From Clostridiaceae bacterium (GTDB lineage: Bacteria > Bacillota > Clostridia > Saccharofermentanales > DTU023), in NCBI GenBank assembly GCA_012521015.1, contig JAAYNE010000117.1, positions 1 to 40,051 on the forward strand: a DNA stretch of 40,051 nucleotides, written 5' to 3'. The notes beneath the pieces were generated by a model. The model did no database searches and was not told where the DNA came from. It saw nothing but the letters and a program-made list of their open reading frames with translations. Shown here in pieces: positions 36,361 through 40,051 of the stretch. Made by a program: the position numbers and the translations under genes. How positions within the stretch are numbered: the first letter of the stretch is position 1; each line of letters opens with the position of its first letter.

Positions 36361-38982
36361 TTGTCTAAGAAATTTTTCGAGAAAAACTCACGCAAACATT
36401 TAATGTTAATCGACGGTAATAGTCTGATCAACCGGGCTTTTTATGCAGGTTCCGGGCGGAAGATGCTTACTGCACCTGACGGAACACCGAGTGGTGCGGT
36501 TTTCACCTTTCTCAATATGTTTCTAAGTTATGTAGAACAAATTGATCCGGATAGCATTATTGTCGCTTTCGATCGTAAAGAAAAAACTTTTCGCCATGAG
36601 CTGTATGCCGATTATAAAGGAACACGAAAACCGATGCCGGATGATCTGGCTGTTCAAATGCCTTTACTCAAAGAAATGCTTGATGCTTTGAATGTTTGTC
36701 GGGTTGAAGAAAAGGGCTATGAAGCAGATGATTTGATTGGTACATATGCTAAAATCGCAGCTGAGGATAATTACGATGTATATATTGTAACCGGTGACAA
36801 GGATAGCTTTCAATTAATAGATGATCATGTTTATGTTATTCTGCCGGTAACTCGTTCAGGTTCTACATCTGACAGTTTAATGGATCGTGAGGCATTTGAA
36901 GGTGAGTATGGTTTCGGTCCGGAAAAATTTGTTGATTTCAAAGCTATTATGGGTGATTCGTCGGATAATATTCCCGGAATTCGCGGTATCGGCCAAGTCG
37001 GTGCTTCTGATTTAATTAAAAATCACGGTACCTTAAAACAAATCTATGCAGATCTTGATCATGAAACGAGCAAGATTGCCAACAAATATCGTAATAAATT
37101 ATCCGATGACCGTGATATGGCTTTTCTATCTTATGATTTATCCTTAATTAATAGGGAAGTACCGATCAGAATTAATGCTCAAGATGCTGTCAAAGAAAAA
37201 CCCAATATGGAAAAATTAACTGAGTTTTTTCGAAAAATGGGATTTCAAACAATGTATGAACGGTTCGGTATTGAACAAACTAGTTCAATTATTGATAAAA
37301 CTGAATTAGCTGAACTTAACGAATATCAGTCTATTCAAGAATTTCTCAATGATGTTGGTTTCAATAGTATTGTCTGGCTAGTCTTGCCGAATGAAAACAG
37401 TTTTCTTTTAAGTAAAAGTACCGGATTTATTTTGCTTGAACCGATGCAGGTTCAACTTGCTTGGCAAGATTTGTTTAAACTTAATAATCAGATTATCGTA
37501 TGGGATTATAAAAATTGGTTGAAAACCATTAACTTGGGTAAATTGAAAAATCAAGCTTTTGATATTCAGGTAGCGGCATATTTATTAAATCAAGGAAAAC
37601 CGGAAGATTTTACGAGTGTTTTCCAAACAGTTTTTCAACAGAATTTTCTTCAATTAAATAAAAAACCTTCGCCGGATGAACAAATTGAATATGCCAAACA
37701 AATGGCGTTGGCAATGCTCAAGCTTCAAGAAATTCAACGGGATTTAATTCGCAAGCAAAATATGGAATTATTAGCTTATACGGTTGAAATGCCTTTAACT
37801 TCTATTTTAGCGGATATGGAAAATAGAGGTGTTTTAGCTGATAAAACTCAACTTGACAGCTTAAATAAAACAATGCTGCAAGAAATTGAAGAATTAGAAG
37901 AACAAATTTACAAATATTCTTTTGAACAATTCAATATTAATTCCAGCCAACAATTAAGTGATGTCTTGTTTAATCAATTAAAATTACCTGCCGGTAAAAA
38001 GCTTGCCAGTGGTTATTATTCTACTGCTGCGGGTGAACTGGAGCGGTTACGCGAGATGCATCCGATTGTCGATCTGATTATCGAGTATCGTGAAATAAGT
38101 AAGCTGAATTCGACTTTTGTAGACGGTCTACGAAAATCAATTGATCCGCTTGACGGCAGAATTCATACGACGTATCATCAAACGCTGACTACTACCGGAC
38201 GTTTGTCCAGTTCCGACCCTAATTTGCAGAATATTCCGATCAGGTCGGAAAGATCAAAAGCAATTCGCGAAGTGTTTATTGCCGCGCCCGGTTATAAGTT
38301 AATCGGTGCTGACTATTCTCAAATTGAACTAAGATTATTGGCACATCTTTCTGGAGATCCCGATTTGATTCAAGCTTTTAATGATGGAATTGATATTCAC
38401 AGTAATACCGCTATGAAAATGTTTGATAAAAAACTTGATGAGATTACTACTCGTGAACGAGCATTAGCGAAAACTGTTAATTTCAGTATCATATACGGGG
38501 TAACCCCGTTCGGTTTATCACAAGATCTGAAATCTTCTGTTGAGACAGCTACCGAATATATCAACTCATATTATGAGCATTATTCAAAAGTCAAACCGTA
38601 TCTTGAATCTTTGATTGAAAAAGCCAAAAAAGACGGATATGTTGAAACTATGTTCGGTCGCAGAAGATATATCCCTGAATTGAATTCAAGCCAATTCCAC
38701 ACAAGAAATTTTGGTGAAAGAGCGGCAATGAATGCCCCCTTACAAGGTTCTGCTGCCGATTTAATCAAATTGGCAATGAATCAGATTGACCGGACTTTAC
38801 GACAAGAGAATTTACATGCGTGCCTGATTTTACAAGTACATGATGAACTGATTATAGAATTGCCTGAATATGAAGTTGAACAGGTGAGTCAAATATTAAA
38901 AGACGGAATGGAAAATGTTGTCGAATTAAAAATTCCACTCCTGGCGGAGGTTTCTGTCGGTAATTCCTGGGCAGAAATATAA
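36361..38982 (+). CDS. polA: DNA polymerase I (5' nuclease + polymerase; 3'-5' exonuclease motifs apparently lost)
   Basis: LMLIDGNSLINRAFYA, VTGDKDSFQLI, DYSQIELRLLAHLSGD, RALAKTVNFSIIYGVTPFGLS, LQVHDELIIE; TTG start after aggag. Confidence 0.96.
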   Translation: MSKKFFEKNSRKHLMLIDGNSLINRAFYAGSGRKMLTAPDGTPSGAVFTFLNMFLSYVEQIDPDSIIVAFDRKEKTFRHELYADYKGTRKPMPDDLAVQMPLLKEMLDALNVCRVEEKGYEADDLIGTYAKIAAEDNYDVYIVTGDKDSFQLIDDHVYVILPVTRSGSTSDSLMDREAFEGEYGFGPEKFVDFKAIMGDSSDNIPGIRGIGQVGASDLIKNHGTLKQIYADLDHETSKIANKYRNKLSDDRDMAFLSYDLSLINREVPIRINAQDAVKEKPNMEKLTEFFRKMGFQTMYERFGIEQTSSIIDKTELAELNEYQSIQEFLNDVGFNSIVWLVLPNENSFLLSKSTGFILLEPMQVQLAWQDLFKLNNQIIVWDYKNWLKTINLGKLKNQAFDIQVAAYLLNQGKPEDFTSVFQTVFQQNFLQLNKKPSPDEQIEYAKQMALAMLKLQEIQRDLIRKQNMELLAYTVEMPLTSILADMENRGVLADKTQLDSLNKTMLQEIEELEEQIYKYSFEQFNINSSQQLSDVLFNQLKLPAGKKLASGYYSTAAGELERLREMHPIVDLIIEYREISKLNSTFVDGLRKSIDPLDGRIHTTYHQTLTTTGRLSSSDPNLQNIPIRSERSKAIREVFIAAPGYKLIGADYSQIELRLLAHLSGDPDLIQAFNDGIDIHSNTAMKMFDKKLDEITTRERALAKTVNFSIIYGVTPFGLSQDLKSSVETATEYINSYYEHYSKVKPYLESLIEKAKKDGYVETMFGRRRYIPELNSSQFHTRNFGERAAMNAPLQGSAADLIKLAMNQIDRTLRQENLHACLILQVHDELIIELPEYEVEQVSQILKDGMENVVELKIPLLAEVSVGNSWAEI

Positions 38983-39067
38983 AATTCTTCTATGATTATA
39001 TAAAATGAATTTATGTTGTATTTTAATGTACGCAATCTAATAACAGTTTTTTCTTTGGAGAGGGTGT

Positions 39068-40051
39068 ATGTTTTGTCCTAATTGCGGTTTTAATCTAGGT
39101 GAACAAGATTTGAATTTTTGTAAGAATTGTGGTTATCTCCTGAAAAAAATGCTTTCTGTTTCGAATACAAGACAAGATTCAGATTCTTTGCCTTCGAGAG
39201 TAGATTCTCCGCTACAGCAACACGATATATCTTATAAATCTTTGCGGTGGCTAGAAGCACCTCCACCTCCACAACATAATAAGCCTCATGTATCTTCAAT
39301 AGAACATACACAAGAAACTTTTTCTTATCCGCCTGCACATAAACAAATATTTGATGAAAGAAGTTATCAAAAACCAAATACTCATAAGCAACGTCGACTT
39401 TTAGTGATTCTGATTTCTGCTTTAGTACTCATTATTGCATCCGGCATTTACTTAATCTTTTTTTCCGGTCTTACATGTAAAAAGCCTGCTTTTAGCGAGC
39501 AAACTAAACTATCCTTTGAATCAATTGATGAAGGAGAACAAAAGCACATTAACAATGAATTAGGTAATTCCGATATAATTTTTAACGAGCAAGACAAACT
39601 TCTCCTTGAGTCAACAGATGAAAGAGAACAAAGATTCTTAAACGATGAATCAGCTAATCCTGATATAACGAGTGAGCCTGCAGTTACAAGAAAGTATAAA
39701 GAAAAGATGTTAAAGTCACAAGAACCTGCAGGATTTATCTATCATCTATTTACTGATGGTACGATTGAGATTGCCGGCGCCTCTGCACGTAAAAAAACAT
39801 CCATCAATATTCCACAAGAAATTGATGGTCTGTTAGTTACAAGCATAGGTAACGAGGCATTTGGGTACTGTGACTCACTTAAAGAAATCACAATTCCTGA
39901 TTCTGTCACAAGCATAGGAAAAGGGGCATTTGGTGACTGTTCATCTCTTGCTAATATTACAATTCCTGATTCAGTCACGAGCATAGATGACTGGGCATTT
40001 GTCGAATGTTCTTCACTTACAGAAATCGCAATTCCGGATTCTGTCATCAGC
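39068..40051 (+). CDS. Zinc-ribbon / TM / BspA-like leucine-rich repeat (LRR_5) protein, truncated by window end
   Basis: Manual translation MFCPNCGFNLGEQDLNFCKNCGYLL..., TM RRLLVILISALVLIIASGIYLIFFSG, then repeats (SLKEITIPDSVTSIGKGAFGDCS...) at 69-nt spacing; no stop before 40051; SD ttggagaggg. Confidence 0.85.
   Translation, partial: MFCPNCGFNLGEQDLNFCKNCGYLLKKMLSVSNTRQDSDSLPSRVDSPLQQHDISYKSLRWLEAPPPPQHNKPHVSSIEHTQETFSYPPAHKQIFDERSYQKPNTHKQRRLLVILISALVLIIASGIYLIFFSGLTCKKPAFSEQTKLSFESIDEGEQKHINNELGNSDIIFNEQDKLLLESTDEREQRFLNDESANPDITSEPAVTRKYKEKMLKSQEPAGFIYHLFTDGTIEIAGASARKKTSINIPQEIDGLLVTSIGNEAFGYCDSLKEITIPDSVTSIGKGAFGDCSSLANITIPDSVTSIDDWAFVECSSLTEIAIPDSVIS
39491..39670 (+). repeat. Two tandem diverged 30-aa (90-bp) repeats in the linker of the LRR protein
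   Basis: FSEQTKLSFESIDEGEQKHINNELGNSDII / FNEQDKLLLESTDEREQRFLNDESANPDIT. Confidence 0.75.

Noticed and set aside
39742-40047. Minus-strand 101-aa repeat ORF (MTESGIAISVSEEHSTN...)
   Set aside because: Antisense shadow of the LRR repeats on the plus strand, which have a coherent start, SD and domain structure.
1-40051. CRISPR array, prophage or intact IS element
   Set aside because: No regularly spaced repeats with unique spacers, no transposase/integrase ORF and no phage structural genes were seen.

Overview
This 40 kb window looks like a chromosome segment from a low-GC, Clostridia-like Firmicute; the taxonomy is inferred from gene content and order. Most of it is conserved core: ymdB, an SBP_bac_5-type lipoprotein, lspA, rluD, two tandem DUF881 genes, phoH, a 7TM-HD phosphohydrolase, ybeY, era, recO; then argC-J-B-D-F, murD, an AI-2E-type transporter, rpsO, pnp, an FHA-FtsW/RodA fusion with a class B PBP, and polA. 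The core is interrupted by a DinG/XPD-type helicase with an apparent N-terminal PD-(D/E)XK nuclease domain, a split chromate transporter, and a compositionally distinct accessory stretch (about 16.0-20.67 kb). That stretch ends at a tRNA-Leu(CAG) and carries an uncharacterised CxxC protein, an orphan LarA-like racemase, an Fe-ADH C-terminal remnant and an ECF sigma/single-pass membrane protein pair. The right edge holds a truncated zinc-ribbon/TM/BspA-like LRR protein that the ORF track missed because it has no stop codon in the window. The most useful observations are: a possible S15 autoregulatory leader, where a promoter places the TSS right at a foldable 5'UTR; a duplicated hairpin (tRNA-Leu terminator-like) bracketing about 2.2 kb of the accessory stretch; an ECF sigma factor translationally coupled to a membrane protein of unusual topology; the helicase-nuclease fusion; candidate leaderless promoters for ymdB and FHA-ftsW; and an ARG box upstream of argC. 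No CRISPR array, intact transposase, integrase or prophage was seen. Everything was read by eye from the sequence; no database search or folding program was run.
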